This document shows, piece by piece, positions 12,323 to 24,698 of a stretch of 64,000 nt of DNA. The position numbers and the translations under genes were made by a program. How positions within the stretch are numbered: position 1 is the stretch's first letter; the number at the start of each line of letters is the position of its first letter. The stretch is from Moniliophthora roreri (Eukaryota; Basidiomycota; Agaricomycetes; Agaricales; Marasmiaceae). The notes under the pieces were generated by a model. That model was not told the origin of the DNA and did not search any database. It worked only from the letters and a program-made list of their open reading frames with translations. The stretch spans positions 1,076,651 to 1,140,650 of the forward strand of contig LATX02000089.1 in assembly GCA_001466705.2 (NCBI GenBank), given 5' to 3'.

Positions 12323-13706
12323 ATGTCTTCCGTTACATCCCCGACAACTTCCAGTTCCGTAGCATACTACGGCGTCGGTTTCCTGGGCATCTTTTCCATA
12401 GCTTCCTACTTCAGCGTCACGAAACTCTGGGACCGATTCAGACGAGAACGAAACGCTAGCGATTCGAAGCAGCTGCAACGGCAGATCGAAGCACTACGCG
12501 AAGCACTACAGCAAAAAGAAGATGACTTGACAGGGCTGCGCGAGGCACTCGCAGCAGAAAAGGTCCAGGTGCAAAGCAAGCAGGCTGCTTTGGATCAGGC
12601 TACGGAAGAGCTGGGACGCGTGAAGCTGCAGTCGGAGAAACAGTTGGAAGAAGTACGAGGACGCAACGCCCGACTAGCTGAAGCATTGCATACCCATGCA
12701 AGGGAGGTTTCGATGGCAAACGAGGAATCACAGAGACTACGAACAATGAACGAACAGTTGCAGGCAACCACGAACACGACGTCCCTGACGAAACCAGACC
12801 GCCTTGGCGATGTCGATGTCATCAGGCTTGTAGAGACCCTGAACGGGGAAATCTGTCAAACAGCTGAACTGATGGCAGACGTAGTCAAGCCCGAATTTCA
12901 ACAGTCGGCAAGTGAGGACGAACCAGGCGAAATTCAAGAGGCGACGGAATATACGAAGGAGTTGTTGGGCGAAAAGATGACCAATATGTTGCGGAATGTT
13001 GACCATCGGGAGAAAGACATTCTCCTGCGGTACTCCTTCCAAGCGTCTATGTACGCTTACAGTGAATGGATCATCACGTCTTGGGTTTATCGTGATAGGA
13101 ATGAAGAGCAGCTCGTTCAGGAGATTTACGATCGGTTAAGGGAAAGAGGTGTGCTGTCTCCGTTGGTCCGTGTCACATTCTGATGCATCACTCCATCCAG
13201 AGGAACAACCAATCTCTGCACAATGGCGTATCCTCACCCGGAAATACATCCGCCAGATCTATCGTGAAACCCCACAACCCGACCTATCCGACTACTTCTT
13301 CGACGCGTTCTCTCGCATTCTGATGACCGCCGGACTGCGCAGTCAAGAGTCTCTCGAGGAGCTGACAGAGCGCCTGAGGCAGCAATTCAGCAGTCATGTA
13401 GCAGCGGTAATCAACATTGCTATCCAGCTCAACACTGCGATTGGAGACAGCGTTACTTCCTGCGAGCTTGTTCCGATATATTGCGAGACGGGTATTCCAT
13501 TTGATGATACATCTATGGAGAACACCCCCCTTTCAGGAAGAACTTTGGAAGTGCCTCGAGTTCCAAGGACAGACGACAGTGTCCTCTGCACGACCAAAAT
13601 GGGACTATTACAGTCAGTCAAGGTAAAAGGTCGAGACGGAGAGTGGACACACCGAATTTTATTGAGACCGAAAATTATCCTACGATCTGCTTTTGAAATC
13701 GCATGA
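12323..13706 (+). CDS. Membrane-anchored coiled-coil protein, unknown function
   Basis: Two exons, 12323-13148 and 13201-13706, joined by a 52-base GT-AG intron. The join reads RERG... if unspliced but RERE-EQPISAQW when spliced, giving 443 residues in one frame. Residues about 12-32 form one hydrophobic segment (VAYYGVGFLGIFSIASYFSV), probably a signal anchor. A long Glu/Lys/Arg-rich coiled coil covers about 40-155. The C-terminal half is globular, helical and rich in Glu/Arg (MLRNVDHREKDILLRYSFQ, YIRQIYRETPQPDLSDYFFDAF). I recognise no family. The topology suggests a tether or scaffold on an internal membrane, which is inference only. Confidence 0.75.
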
Positions 13707-13842
13707 CTCTGATCAGGACACAGAGCGCGACGCTTTCTTGGACCCAGCCATGTATATATACTGTATATTTATCTGCAGTAAAGTACTATACTCTCCTTAG
13801 AACGTATATATAATGACCGTAATGGAACGAAACTCACATTCC

Positions 13843-14833
13843 TTAGACCAGTCCAGCTGCTACCATCATCTTCTCAAAATCGCCTAGAGACATGGATTTA
13901 TCTGGAGAGCTTGAAAAGGTTTCCAGCATCTCCATCATCTGAAAATATTCAGTGAGCCTAAGACATGCGAGTCTCGATAAGCATACGAACCTCTTCAGCT
14001 TTCATCTTTTCATTCAGCAATTTGACTACCCTCTGAATATCACCAATCATAATCCTCTGTTTTGATAGCTCCTCGGGCGGAACAGAATCAAAAAACAGAG
14101 CGAATGTCTGAAGACAAGTTTGTCGTTGTCGAGCTGTCAACGGTTTATTGGTGTCAAACTCCTCGTCATCGTCGAAATCAGAATCGTGGGCCTTTACTTG
14201 ACAAAGACGACGACGACGATTGGGTGCCTCCTCTATGTATTCATCCGAATCTTCTTCCTCTACATCCGGGTCTTCCCCAGAAACATATGCATCTGAGTCC
14301 TGGTCATCATTTTCTCCTGCAGAATCACCAGGAGATTGACCCTCCAATAGGACTGCACAGACTGCTCTCCAATCATCTAGACTCACTACTCCGACATCCC
14401 CATCACCTCCAACTCCATCCCAATCTGCGGCCGCCTTCCGAAATACACTGAGAACCTGCGCATCGTCTGGTGGAAGATTGATCTGTTCAAGCGCAGTAGG
14501 TATTAATGAAAGTGGGATATGTGTTGAATCCGAGCCAGAGTCTGTGGGTGCTTCTTCGTCTTCAACAATAAATCCACCACCTCCGGCATCCTGATTCTGG
14601 TCCTCGATTAAAAATCCACCACCGGTATCTGCATCCGCCATAAATCCACCGCCAGTGTCCGCCACGAAACCTCCACCGGTGTCCGCACTTGAATGAACAT
14701 TGAGTTTCCGCTTTTTCCTCGGAGACCGCCGTGTCTTGTGTTGCTTGCGTATCGTCGAGTAGAAAGCCTTGTCTATTCGGCGCTGAAGATATGTGGGAAG
14801 AGAAGAATAAAATTCGTCGTTTGATTCGGGCAT
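13843..14833 (-). CDS. Acidic GGGF-repeat protein with EF-hand-like C-terminus
   Basis: Exons 13991-14833 and 13843-13938, with a 52-base intron (donor GTTCGT), make 312 residues. The N-terminus is basic (RKQHKTRRSPRKKRKL, a likely nuclear signal). Then come four GGGF repeats (TGGGFVAD, TGGGFMAD, TGGGFLIE, GGGGFIVE), a central helical region and a run of Asp/Glu (EDPDVEEEDSDEYIEE). The end, LTARQRQTCLQTFALFF then, across the splice, EEMMEMLETFSSSPDKSMSL and GDFEKMMVAAGLV, follows the helix-loop-helix pattern of calmodulin/centrin lobes, with the Ca-binding loop weakly conserved. A nuclear protein is likely; a centrin-like DNA-repair partner is one guess. The precise function is not recognised. 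Confidence 0.75.
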
Positions 14834-16336
14834 GATAGTGGTATTACAGAGAGAACGGTGTTAGGAGTTTTCTCACGGACAACTCATTCTGAACTTGCAT
14901 CGTTTGACGCGTTCGCTATGTAACAGTCTTTCAGTAACAAGTCTATGGTGCGTAATTATTTCTGAGCTTGATAGACTCGAAACACTTCTTCAGGCCTTTT
15001 GTCCATTGCGCTGCCAACCCCATATCACGTCTTCTCATACACTGTACTACTGCACATCTTCCAACTTTGCAATGTTAACCCTACTCCACCAGAGTCAAGA
15101 ACGCACTAGGCCCTTATCTGCTATGACAGTTCTTTTTGCTCAGGGTTCAGGCTCAGGCTCAGGCTCCACCTAGGAATGCGAACGTATAATACTTCAATTT
15201 TCTTCTGCAAATCTGCGCCAATTTCGCTTTGATAGACTCGGGAAACGTTTCCTGAAAGTTTTCAGACGTTCTCAGAGCGATCAGCCTCCCGGCTTTATAT
15301 ACTGTGACTCAGATTGGAGTTAAAGTGCCCTCATATCCAGCATCCAGTGGAGGAAAGCCCTTGCACATCCTTGCGGAGGACAACCTGTAGACTGAGGTTG
15401 CTCAGCTACTTTTGTCTATCGGCTATTCGCAGGTTGGGCTTTCCGCCGCCATTTACAAAAGATGTGCCTTGTACCTGGAGGCCTGATCACTCATTCGATC
15501 CTTCATGCACAGCGCTCTCAGGTGCTCTCAGGTATTTGTCACCTCCTGATGAGTCCTGAATGGCAGAGCGCTTGCTCCGATGTCTAGAGTGGGAGACTTG
15601 CCAAGAACATGTATCCTAGTTTCTTTCATTTCGTTTAAAGCCTATGCACGCCCGATACAATGAACACACCTGGTACGATCTTTTCTATACCTACACGATT
15701 CATGTATTGATCATTACAGTTTACTTGGGACGAGGCGCTCTAGTAGCATGCCCGGCCGTGATTACCGGATAACCCTCAAAAAGCCTGGCGTTCATCCTTC
15801 ACCCGCAGGCGTCTCTCTTTTCCAGATGCCCGACATAGCTCGCAACGGTACACAGTACACTCATTGTTACACCGCCCCGCCACCGAGCCCGCCCGAGAGG
15901 ATATCAGCAGACTGCGCGAATGAGCGGGATGGTCGGATCTATTAGGAATTGGCGCAATGATAGACATGTTCATACTTAATGCTCAAATGCTCTAGCTCTA
16001 TTCATCAAGAGCATGCCAGCGCGTATGCGTGTATTAGACTACCATTGCCAACATTTGACGCAGCTATAATTCTCTGCCTGTATTCAAGATAATGATATAA
16101 GTAACACACTAGAAGCCTAAGCACAGCAGTTGCCTTCCGGTTCACCCGGTCGGATGTCTGGTGTTATGGGAAAACTCATCTTAGCGTCGCCCAGTATCCG
16201 AGGGCATAGGAAATACTCGGAAAGCTAAGAATGGCTGTTCTAGAGCAGCCGGCTCGACCTATCTTTAGCGTCTACTCCAGTCTCGCCTCGCCCATCTACT
16301 TAAACTAAGACTCCTTCACTATGTATATCCCACAAT
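14834..16336. other. Intergenic, no firm gene
   Basis: A short GGCTCA-type hexamer run lies at about 15146-15170. The plus ORFs at 14895-15173 and 15314-15559 carry no recognised domain. The bases just before 16337 are the likely promoter of the arrestin-like gene. Confidence 0.4.
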
Positions 16337-17927
16337 ATGGATTCCGAGTTGAACATGGATCCTCCTCCTTCCTACGAGACTCAACGCGAGCCACTTCCCT
16401 CACCAGCATACTCTGACATTCCCCAGGGTCTGGATATTTCCTTACCTACCGACATATCTGCGGGGTCAACCTCATCGCGATGTACAAACTTCAACTGGAA
16501 GTTCAAAACCAGCCATATGGCCATCGACCTTGGACCGCGGATATGGGGGTTGAGTACTCCAGCGTATGGGTTGGATGGGACATTGCGGTTCTCTGTGGAG
16601 CTTCATACGAGCAATGGCCATGGAGGCGATCCTGAAATCAGCGCAACGGTGCGTAAACTCTGTCTCGATGTCAGTATCATGCATTGACTGGGGATCGGTA
16701 GTTGCAAGCCTCGATTTCCTCACCAACGATCAAAACCACGATGTTCCTCAATCAGAACATCCCCGAAATCCATCGGGAGCAACGTCGACACTCTTTCCCC
16801 CAAACTGAGATCCGCAAGAAGGAATTCTGCGTCCAAGTTCCCTCCACAGTTTCGCTGAATGGCACACAAACATCCACACCCCCAAGTTTCCTGAGATACT
16901 ATTACGGCGTTTCGTGCGAGATAAAATATTTTGTAAAGGTACACGCTCGTGGCGTCGGTATTCTTGGTGGAGACGAAATGTACGTTCTTACTTTAGCCTA
17001 GTCTAGTTTTTGTTCGTGCTGAAATTTGGAATCATCAGCAAAACAATCCCAATAGCGTACCTTCCCAAATCGCGGCCGTCGCAGTTACCCGTTTCCAGTA
17101 TACCCAGGCCTCTACAAGACCACGACGGTCAGATCCTATGTCCCGAATTTGACTGCGCAGATCATACGCGCACCATTAGGTTACTACCACGGGCTAGCTC
17201 TCCTCGTTATGAAGAGGGTATATTTGACAATGCTGTCTTCGTACGTCCTCTTTTCCCCCCAGCTTCACCTTCTTATATATTGACCTTAATGACAGTTTTC
17301 ATTACCAACCCCAGCGACCTTCACATCAGGGCACAAAATCCCGTACCTCTTCAGCTTCAACTTTCCTTCCCATCCCCACTTGTGTGCTCTATACGCACAC
17401 TCGTCGATCAAAGTCACTTTGATCAAACAGTTGATCATGTCCCCGCCGTCTCAGAAACACCACTCTTCTATAAACATACTTCCTATACGCAAAAATAAAT
17501 CGAGATCGCCCACTCCAGAGTCACCAGTCCAACTTGAATGGAGAGTATCGGCAGGGAGACCGAAATACCAGAGCGAGTATGCGGAGGGTGTATATATCCT
17601 CCGTGGATGGGTGGATGCAGGCGGAATGGGGAGAGAGGGCTCGTGGACCTTAGGTGACGTCGCAAAGTTACAGGTGTGTATCTCGACTTGTGTTTGATTA
17701 ATTGGGAGGAGCTAATATAACGGAATGCATAGTATGTCCTTAGAATAACAATATACCCACCCGAGCATTTGTTGGATAATTTGCCTACGTTTGAACACGA
17801 CGAGGTGGTGGAGATTACTACTGACGAATATGGGGGTGAGAGAGAGGTGTGGTCGATGGGTGGTGTGCCAGCGCCAGCGATTGGTCTTGCGAGAGTGTTG
17901 ATGGAGGAGGCGTCGGGCTATTTATAA
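16337..17927 (+). CDS. Arrestin-like (Ig E-set) protein
   Basis: Five exons: 16337-16648, 16702-16979, 17039-17240, 17296-17673 and 17733-17927. All introns are 53-59 bases GT-AG and the frame is continuous for 454 residues. The start follows a Pro-rich opening (MDPPPSYETQREPLP). Arrestin-N features follow: FKTSHMAIDLGPRIWG and TPAYGLDGTLRFSVEL, then IPEIHREQRRHSFP, SCEIKYFVKVHARG and IPIAYLPKSRP. The C-terminal half reads FTSGHKIPYLFSFNFP, YVLRITIYPPEHLLDNLPTF and HDEVVEITTDEYGG. Proteins of this type act as adaptors for ubiquitin-dependent trafficking in yeasts; the role of the mushroom family is not established. PPSY near the start could be a PY motif for a WW-domain ligase (inference). 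Confidence 0.8.
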
Positions 17928-18687
17928 TTATGATTTAACCTTTTGGGCCAATGGAATCGTATGGATGTATTATAGTAATTTTGCGTCGGTACTGTATTTT
18001 TACAAAGGTTTCCGTGTCTGCTATTAAAACTATCCTACACCCGCGGGAGGGAGTGAGGTCATCCGGCGCTTTCTTTCCTACTCTCGTCACTCACATTGAA
18101 GAATGCTTCAACTCTAAAGCCAGCATTAGCAGCCCCGGTAATTTTTAGCTAGCTTCAGTCGTGTGTCGATATTGAAGACGTGGCATAGGGATCCATCAGA
18201 TTGATTGCGTCTTCGCTGGTAGCACGCATGAACAAATCTAGGAGCATCCTGAGCGAATCACATACCTTGCTGGAACCTCGTCTTTGTTCATCGCCATCTA
18301 AGGGCACCTGCATTTCATTCAAGATATTACATGGTCAAACCTAAATAAACCTCCCATCCTCATCACTACACTATTCTTCCCGGACAAGTCATTTTCCAGG
18401 CTCGTCATCATCAATGTCGCTCACCTTCTCCCATGTTATTATTGACCTCCTGTTGTCCTGAAAGCCTTGGAACTATGGGTAAAATTCAAATAATGAAGTA
18501 AATATGTCAATCAAAGCACAAACAAGTCCGTCAGAGGCATGATTTGGGTGATGTCCAAAAAGTTTATAACTTGAACGAAGTTTGGACCCCCCACCCCGGA
18601 CCGCAAATTTAGGTCCTGCACCCCTTGGTCACGACACGATTCAAGGTGATACAGGTACTAGCTAAAGCTTGGGTCATGCGTGTAGGG

Positions 18688-19305
18688 CTCCTAACGGATC
18701 GGATTGTCTCTCGGATGCGGATTGCGGATGGCGTCCTCAACGATCCTCAATCCGCGGATTGCCATCCTTCAGACGGTGACGGATAGATCACGTGTTCGAA
18801 AGATGATCAAAGGGTTTTAAATTTCAGCGAACATTGATGTGTTCAGGAGCGAAGTCGAGATGGTGAGTCTCTGTCTTCTATTGTGAGTTTCTGGAGGCTT
18901 CTGACCAAAAATGACAGCCGAACGTCGCTCATGATCATCTACAAGGTACAGAAAGTCAAGTCATTCAAACGGTGCGTCAGAGCGTTTGCTGACGCGCCGC
19001 TTGACCTCCATATCTAATCCCATGTCCCAATTTATACAACACCCTACTTCCAGTCTCAATGTCTCGAAAGAGCGTACTGAAACATCATGTAGGGTTTTCA
19101 GAGGCTTCTCAAGGTCCTAGCGGAGTGTCCGCAGCACGAGGTTAGAAGCATCTCCAACCGCAAACGCTGATTGTAGCCCATCCGCGGATAGCTTTCCATC
19201 CGAAGGATATCCTCGGATTGCAATTCACGGATGGCGGATTGTGCCCTCGACACGACAGTCCGAGCGGATGGATCCGAATCCGACCGGAGACCGATCCGTT
19301 AGGAG
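18688..19305. mobile_element. Small inverted-repeat element, CGGAT-rich ends (MITE-like)
   Basis: The 15-mer CTCCTAACGGATCGG at 18688-18702 is matched exactly by its reverse complement at 19291-19305, bounding 618 bases. Inside each end the pentamer CGGAT or its complement ATCCG recurs many times (18696-18785 and 19178-19296), like the subterminal repeats of hAT-type elements. No transposase is encoded and no clear target-site duplication flanks it, so it is either an old non-autonomous copy or the true ends lie slightly further out. Confidence 0.6.
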
Positions 19306-19795
19306 ATTCAATACTCACAAAAGTCACATAAGCACAGGATCCGGCTACGAACGTCGGCAGGAAATTGGTTATCTCCTGCAGATACGATACGAACCTACTG
19401 GGACGCAGCCTACATTCGGGCCGGAATTAAGTCAACTGCGGAGGATGCAAAACTGGCCCCTACTGTATCGGTAAGGGAAAAGCTCGGACTTCGGCTGCCA
19501 TCTTGGTGTAAGGCAGTTGGATTGATTACCACTAGCAATATAGATATTCAGTCTGTCCATACAGAATACCTTTGCCAAGGGCTGATGCCTCGTAGCTCTT
19601 GGCAAATCAGGAATCATATACCATGGATCGCGTGGCTCACAAGTTTCATGATGAGATTAAAGCAACGCCAGATAACAGCGTACTCCCAGCAGATCAGTGG
19701 AGACAAGACTTTCAATAATACAGTGCTTGTCCTTTCTGACCATCACAGACACTGAACGTCGCTGTCCTGTCAGTTCACGACCGAACATTGTGAAC

Positions 19796-19836
19796 CAAGG
19801 CGGGCGGGGGCCGCCTCCGCCCCGTCCCCGCCTCAG
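19796..19836. other. GC-rich tract, possible transposon end
   Basis: CAAGGCGGGCGGGGGCCGCC and the following CCGCCCCGTCCCCGCC form an abrupt GC block in otherwise average DNA. Similar CAAGGCGGGG ends are seen on hAT-like elements in mushroom genomes (from memory). No partner end was found, so this is tentative. Confidence 0.35.
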
Positions 19837-20196
19837 TTGACCGCTTGAAAGGCTTCAGCGCCTCATGATGTTCACGAACGGTATGTACAAGAGGTATCGT
19901 ACTTAACTAGTATGGGGGTTAGCGAGTCCATCGTTAACCCTCGAAGTGGCCTGAGAGTCTAGCAGTTGTTCACGTCTTTGCGTCATGCTTGCACTCCCCG
20001 TTCCTACAACTTCTGCGCGGCACTGTCCTTCGAAACGAGCACAGACAAGAAAAACGTGATTTTGATTGCAATTGATTTACTACTTGTTACACAGCGAGAG
20101 ATGTGTGATTGAAATGTTGTTTTCGAGATACAGATGCAATTTCATGAGTCATGGAAGTGGAATCGTTCAAGCGTCATACTAAAGAACACGGGTCAG

Positions 20197-23100
20197 TCAT
20201 CTTGCGGGTGCACCTGTGATAAAGGAACGTACCACCAAGTACATCTTGCCCGGCCAAGGGCTTGTTTCACCATCTGGTGTCACGTACACCTTCGTCTTGG
20301 TCTCATTCTGTATCTCCTCAAAGCCAGCCAACTTCCCATCGTTTCCAGGCGCCCTGCGGATGTTGGGAAGGGAGAACACAACCTTGACAATTTCAGCGAT
20401 GGTTTGCTCCGCATAGTTGACACCGGGGCATTGATGGAAGCCAGAACCGTTGTATTGATAAGCAGAAGCTGGGCGCGTAGGGTTGATTGTGAGAGGATCA
20501 GGGAAGTCGTCGGGCTAGTGTATAATGTCAGTTGAGACAGTAGGCAGCAATAACGAAGTTGCCATTTACATTAAGATGTGCGTTCTTCAAGCTGCCAAAG
20601 ATCCTGTCACCTTTCTTAAGCTGAATGTCTGGTAAACCAGAGCCCTGGGAGATGACTGCATCGACGAGAGCGTCCCGGTACAAGCCAGTAACTTGAGGGT
20701 TGAGACCTGTTCAGAAGTCATGATCAATCTTGTGAATGGCTGATTGCAATCAGGGAGCGTACGCATTGCCTCTCTCACGTAGCCGACTAAGGTATCCCAG
20801 CCTTTACCCTCCGAGTCCTTGGACTGAGAAAGCTTGATGATCTCGGCACGTTCGGCCTTACGTTCTTCGGCCATGTAGAAATCGATGACATGAACAGCAG
20901 CTGTCACAGAGTCAGAAGAGGTAAAAAGAATTGGTTGGGACAACAGCTCACCTTGAGCGTAATTGACGCTGCTACCAACCGCCAAACCTACAACCATAGC
21001 GACAATTTCATTGATGGGTCTACCGGTCTCGGCAAGACGACGAAGGAACGCGTAGCAGGGCTTGTTATCGATAACAGAGTGAACGGTGGAGGCCACGGTT
21101 GAAAGCGCGCCGAGGAAAACGTTCTGCAAGGAAACAGTCATTATTCAGTTTGCATAGAAAAGAAGGAACCTTACGGAAGCACCCGCAGCCTTGGGTGCAC
21201 AATCAAAGACGTTCTTGGCGATCATTGCTTGGGTGACCCCACCAGCTTGGAGAACTTGTTTGCGAAGCGAGAAGCCGTGTTCATTGTCACCGATAGCCAA
21301 AAAGATCAAAGTGAACTACAATGTTTTGAGCATCCCTTGGTCAAGCTCATGAGAAACAATGCGCACCATGGTAGTGAACATTTCGTAGATCTCTGCCTCA
21401 GTGTACATTCCCGATGGATTCTCCTTAGTCTTCATGTCCAAGCCGCACTGAAGGTCAATAAGTCAGTGACTGTCACTCTCCACCCCCATGATGCACGACG
21501 TACAAGTCTCTCAGAAGCCCATGCTATGCTAGTACTGTTGATAACGTCATTGACGATATCCACGAACCTGCCGGGAACGCCGTCGTACTTCCAGGAACGT
21601 TCACGAATTCTGAGGGTGACTTGATCACGGTACCACTTGCGGTATTCATTCAATGAATCCTTGGTTGGGAAGAGAGCGTGCAGGGCCTAATATCGATTGT
21701 AAGCGATGGAAGAAGGATAGGATTACTAAGGTAAACTGACCAGATTGCGATCGGCATCGTGTCTGGTGAAAAAAAGAGAGGGACTGTCAGCTGAGACGGG
21801 GAGTCAAGTATAAAAACGACGTACTTGGTCGCCTCGTCGAACGTGAGCATGAAACCATATCCACCGCCAAGGCCTTTCATGTCATAGACAACTGGATATT
21901 CTGTTGGCTTGCTGAAGACGTATTTGATCGCTTGCATCGTGTTGAGGACCTTGACGACGGGGGCCGGCTTTGGACGTTCAAATGTGTACTTGTCAGCCAA
22001 TTGAAGTCGTGTCAAGGATTCGTGCATCTTCTTCGGAGTGAAGTAGGGGAAGCAGGTGTACACAGAGTTGTATGGGTAATGACGAGGAAGGTGGCGAGAA
22101 AGGAGCTTGGGCACTATGGTGAAAGCAAGGTCAGAACAATGCGAAACTTCAGATAGTAGAAAAAGCATACTTTCACCACCAAATCCACCATTGTTTGGAT
22201 CACGAAGGCAGTCTTGGTATCCCCAGGTCGTGAGGTTAGCTGGGGTGAACGCGGTCGTGTAGAATCGGTCGCCACGGATCAATGCGATCGCGTCGCTCAA
22301 CACGGCACGAGTGGTCTACGGCATGATTCAGTGGAATGATATGGTGACAAAGAGAGAAAACGTACTGTATAACCACAAGCAAACCTGAGACCTCCAGAAA
22401 GTGGCATCAATGATTCACATTGCAAGCCGGTCTATGCTTTTCATCAGTACATTGCGAGAAGAAGGAAGCCGGCAGAACACACGTATAGCTCAAGGTTGTC
22501 AATGTGCTTGTACAGCCTACGCGCAGGACCGGCCACCGCAGGATCCGGATTCCATTCTTCGAAGGTTTCGAATTCTATTTGGTCGCTCAGCATTTCAATT
22601 CAAGAACTGCAAGAAGCTCTGACATACGCTTCAAACCCAAGAACTTCCTAAATTCATTCATGGTACAAAGACCCCATTGACGTGCTTGGTTAATGCCCAT
22701 GATTTCAATGATTTTGAGTGCATCTGGCGTTCCGTGGGCACCAAAGGAACACGCTGGGTTCTCGGTCGCGGTATGAAGGATGTTTGCGAGTTCATCATCT
22801 GAGAAGTGGCCGTCTGGCCCACGCTTCATGCTACAAAGATATATCAGTCAGTCTCGAAGATGAAGATGGACATGACTGCATGACTTACCCGCCGAATTCG
22901 CGATCCTTTGGCGCTTTCTTTTTCTCTTCTTCGAGTTTTCGCACGAATGTTTGTGCGAATTGACCGAAGGTAATATCTTCCGGTGATTTTGCAGATGGAA
23001 TTTCTGAAGCGAAAAAGTCGTTGATCCACTTGGCATCGGCTTCGGAGGTTGTCGCGTGCCACTAGAGGATGTATATGAGCATATTTGAGCGGGTTGCAGA

Positions 23101-24698
23101 ATAGAGAAGATTTACCCTGTAGAGAATGTTGAATTCTACACTGCAATGGTTTCCTTCCCCTCGCTTGACTTCGACATCATTGATTTTGATTGGCTGCGAT
23201 ACTGTGAGCATCAAGACATGGCATTTGAAACGGACCTTACGTCGAAAGCGTTCATGTTCCATGCATTACCCTCAGAAAGACCTAGGAAACCAGCAACATA
23301 GTCACCCATGATAAGAGACATGAAATGACCACCGCTAAGTGTCATACAGATGTCAGTTTATTAAAGGTTTCAATATGTGATGATCTTACTTTATCAAACG
23401 AGCAGTTTGGAAGATCTCCTCGTCCTGTTGATCCCTCTTTGCCTTGTCTTCTGGGGGAGGATCGGTCCATCGGCCGCGTTCGTTGATCTTGAGCAGCTTT
23501 TCTGCAATGTACTAAGGACGTGCGTGAGTGACGGAAAGAGACGAAGGTATTAAAGTCATACGTTATGGTTCCTCGACAAGATCACCAAGAGTGCTGAAGC
23601 ACAGGGAGGGAGGAAGAGAAGACGTTCCTCAGAGAACGTGTCCGGATAGAGAAGACCGCGCCCGAGGTCCTTGTTACGAACTGCATCCACGGTCTCTTGA
23701 TCTTTCAGTGTAGGTCAGTATCGTTGTATCTTGAATAAACTGAAGAGCGACTCACTGATACCGTACAAAGGGCTGAGATCCAGATACGAAGATGTATCAT
23801 TAATATGCCATTGACCCATTCGTGATCGGAAGAGGGAGTGAGTGACAAGTGATGCAAAGGCGAATGTAAATGACGCGTTTCCATTGGGATGCTCGACAAC
23901 CTGTGGGTTACATTTGTGTGAGTCACATAATGAAATTTGGAGCTGGGAGTGACAGACCTTGCGTCTTCTCAATAAGATATCATATACCAAAGCAGGATCA
24001 GGTAAGTCCTGGGGTGAAACGCACCACTTTCCTTGCACGCTCCGTGCATAAGGTTCACCTGCACGCCCGATGCTGGGGACCTGGATGTTGTTATTACCAC
24101 CATCGGCTTGTCGGAAACTGTATTGCGGTCCTAACAAAGTTTCCGGTGGCTGTTGCACAAGTTAGAGCTGCACGAAAGAGAGAACAGAAGGGTAGATTTA
24201 CGTGAGGAAGAGTGTTGTATAACAGTCCGACGGCACCGTCGGACATCTTTTTAGCAGCATCTGAGTTGGGTGGTAGACGCGAGAGAAGCGTCAGTCCCGC
24301 AGAGAACTAGGAACCCACAGACACGGCGTCAGTGAGGAAGCGATATGAAGGGGAGGAAGAGAACGTACAGCGCCCTTACGATCGTCAGTAGCGTCAGGAT
24401 GCAGGACTGTATCGAGGAAACCTGCGACGACGGTTGGGTCGGGAGTAATGAGGCCCTTTTTGGCCTGTGCATCAAGCTGCCAACGAGATGGTTAGCTCTT
24501 GATCTGGCATGATTGAATGTAAAACCGACGTACCCGCTTGAATATACCTCCCAAAGCGGACCTTTCTTGCTTTTGGCCTGGTTCTTGGGACGGGGGATCG
24601 TACTTGCCATCAGGGGCAGTGGGCAGAGGACGGCCTTTCAAGTAAACGGCGTCGGATGCGAGGGCAAATTTCTCAAGAGGCGAGATGTTCAGAGCCAT
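20197..24698 (-). CDS. ppo: Psi-factor-producing oxygenase / linoleate diol synthase
   Basis: Bifunctional fatty-acid oxygenase of the Ppo/LDS family. An N-terminal animal-type haem peroxidase (dioxygenase) makes a hydroperoxide, and a C-terminal P450-like domain isomerises it to a diol or related oxylipin. Start at 24698 (MALNISPLEKFALASDAVYL). Dioxygenase motifs are FASLVTHSLF (distal His, about 23840), SSYLDLSPLYG (about 23780), SRNHNY, and YRWH formed across an intron near 23060-23115 (tyrosyl radical plus proximal His). The P450 part has GDRFYTTAFTPANLTTWGYQ, a helical region near 21000-20700 and GSGFHQCPGVNYAEQTIAEI (about 20430) with the thiolate Cys present. It is therefore not a Cys-lacking PpoC-like form. 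Many short introns; stop at 20197. Ppo oxylipins control sporulation in Aspergillus; the role here is inferred. No sign of decay. Confidence 0.9.

Larger units (their letters stand above)
17928..20196. other. Repeat-like intergenic region
   Basis: No gene recognised. It contains a short element with perfect 15-bp inverted ends (18688-19305), a C-rich tract CCCCCCACCCCGGACC at about 18588 and a GC block at 19796-19836. All are typical debris of small DNA transposons. The stretch 19840-20196 holds the 3' flank of the oxygenase gene. Confidence 0.5.

Noticed and set aside
14062..14451. Plus-strand ORF of 129 codons rich in His/Pro/Leu
   Set aside because: It is antisense to the acidic EF-hand-like gene and mirrors its Asp/Glu codons.
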